Part shown: positions 63,403 to 64,000 of the stretch, in pieces
Layout of the letters: every line of letters starts with the position of its first letter
Numbering within the stretch: the first letter of the stretch is position 1
NCBI GenBank assembly: GCA_038229055.1
Contig: JBBROU010000005.1
Coordinates: 1-64,000 of the forward strand
Direction: 5' to 3'
Source of the DNA: JANYJA01 sp038229055
GTDB taxonomy: Bacteria; Acidobacteriota; Terriglobia; Bryobacterales; Bryobacteraceae
Length of the DNA: 64,000 nt
The notes under the pieces: generated by a model
What the model saw: only the letters and a program-made list of their open reading frames with translations
Databases searched by the model: none
Told to the model about the DNA's origin: nothing
Position numbers and translations under genes: made by a program

Positions 63403-64000
63403 CTAACCAGCTAGCGGATATCCGACCGACTCCAACAGCCAATCCCGGTTCTCCCGCACATCATTCCGCAACTGCTCAACCAACCGCTCCCGATGCTCAA
63501 ACAAACGGTAACCACTCCGGGTTCTCAGATAACCTTGATTGGTCGCCTCCGTCTCCCCTGCCCGCGTGTGCCGCTCGCGGTTCTCCAGCAGCGCCTTCAC
63601 CAAAAACGGCATCACCATGGAATAATCCGCCTGCAGACTTTCCGTCGATTGCAGATAAGTGTCCTTGTTCACCTTGCCCCACGTGACCGCCTCCGCGGGC
63701 GGGCACGACGACAATGAACCATCGGTCACGGGTGCCGTCACAATCTGCACATCGAACTCGTAACCGCGCACGTTCGGAAGCCCCAGGATCTGGCCCAACG
63801 CCGGTTCCGGCTGCAGATTGTAATTCTTCGGAACGCCGCCACCCAAAATCAACGTCGCCAGGGCATGCGCGGGATTCTCGAACAACCCCCAGCGATGGTA
63901 CGCGCACGCCTCGAAAACTTCCGCATGCAAATCGAGATCGAAATCATACGCCGGGATCACTCCCGCCTGACGCATGGCCCACAGCTTCATGGAATTCAGA
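63403..64000 (-). CDS. Deoxyhypusine-synthase-like protein (partial, 5' end outside the window)
   Basis: The readable part is the C-terminal two-thirds. LATLILGGGVPKNYNLQPEP, YEFDVQIVTAPVTDGSLSSC and EAVTWGKVNKDTYLQSTESL match the deoxyhypusine synthase fold, with the nucleophilic Lys in WGKV. Bacterial homologues (DHS-like, including homospermidine-synthase-type enzymes) transfer an aminobutyl group from spermidine. The frame continues past base 64000. Bacteria lack eIF5A, so its acceptor is likely a polyamine rather than a protein. The aguA/aguB pair upstream makes putrescine but is 18 kb away. Confidence 0.8.
   Translation of the reverse strand, partial: LNSMKLWAMRQAGVIPAYDFDLDLHAEVFEACAYHRWGLFENPAHALATLILGGGVPKNYNLQPEPALGQILGLPNVRGYEFDVQIVTAPVTDGSLSSCPPAEAVTWGKVNKDTYLQSTESLQADYSMVMPFLVKALLENRERHTRAGETEATNQGYLRTRSGYRLFEHRERLVEQLRNDVRENRDWLLESVGYPLAG

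Noticed and set aside
1..64000. CRISPR arrays, rRNA or tRNA genes
   Set aside because: No regularly spaced repeats, 16S/23S core segments or cloverleaf-like stretches were found on reading.

Overview
The window is a high-GC stretch of a bacterial chromosome. Its gene families point to Acidobacteriota, probably a Solibacter/Bryobacter-like soil lineage. The markers are a DUF1592 + DUF1552 pair, LRR secreted proteins, an Oar-type TonB-dependent receptor with a carboxypeptidase-like N-terminal domain, an SBBP-repeat protein, and a small HTH/'RLERLE' protein pair. The taxonomic call is inference, since there is no rRNA or tRNA here.

Layout. (1) 1-131 looks like the end of an IS21-like element that cuts off a CAAX-type M48 protease. 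(2) 132-3335 (minus strand) holds small enzyme genes: M48 protease, FMN reductase, a UDG-like protein, a MOSC protein and a DUF1348 protein. 3380-4640 is a pseudogene of an MsrQ-like/FAD-NAD/2Fe-2S fusion reductase with at least four lesions. (3) 4709-25723 is the main feature: one promoter followed by 17 tightly packed plus-strand genes for a phage-tail-like contractile injection machine. The order is cap, sheath, tube, chaperone-like, two linkers, a 1130-aa tape-measure-like protein, an M23-peptidase membrane protein, hub, spike, PAAR tip, gp25, baseplate J, a gpI-like wedge protein carrying a beta-propeller, and three fibre/adhesin-like proteins. There is no capsid, terminase, integrase, lysis gene, AAA+ ATPase or DUF4255 protein, so the locus fits neither a complete prophage nor the standard extracellular CIS gene set. 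(4) 25724-26800 contains decayed small genes. (5) 26810-33026 has two LRR secreted proteins convergent with a DUF1592/DUF1552 pair. (6) 33278-40643 encodes a TonB receptor, an APC transporter, a PP2C phosphatase and a Ser/Thr kinase. (7) 40644-44162 contains gene remnants, an ammonium transporter with an altered pore residue, and an IS3-family remnant. (8) 44163-49292 has the agmatine pathway pair aguB-aguA, an M14 peptidase and a HAD phosphatase. (9) 49319-53653 is a segment bounded by an 80-bp direct repeat. It holds a LuxR-type regulator broken by an in-frame TGA and a frameshifted SBBP/IgD protein. (10) 53856-62757 carries an aminotransferase, manC, lepB, an ArnE/ArnF-like pair, a DedA-rhodanese fusion, asnB and an ArnT-like glycosyltransferase, which is mostly cell-surface work. 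(11) 62758-64000 has a duplicated glycosyltransferase tail, an eroded DUF433/DUF5615 toxin-antitoxin pair and a partial deoxyhypusine-synthase-like gene.

Two items stand out. The first is the contractile-machine operon with its propeller-bearing wedge protein. The second is the DedA-rhodanese gene, whose reading frame is interrupted by a single TGA exactly where the family normally has the second Cys of a C-x-C active-site motif. The rest of the rhodanese domain is intact after the TGA, and a perfect 7-bp hairpin of bacterial SECIS geometry lies just downstream, so it is a candidate selenoprotein.
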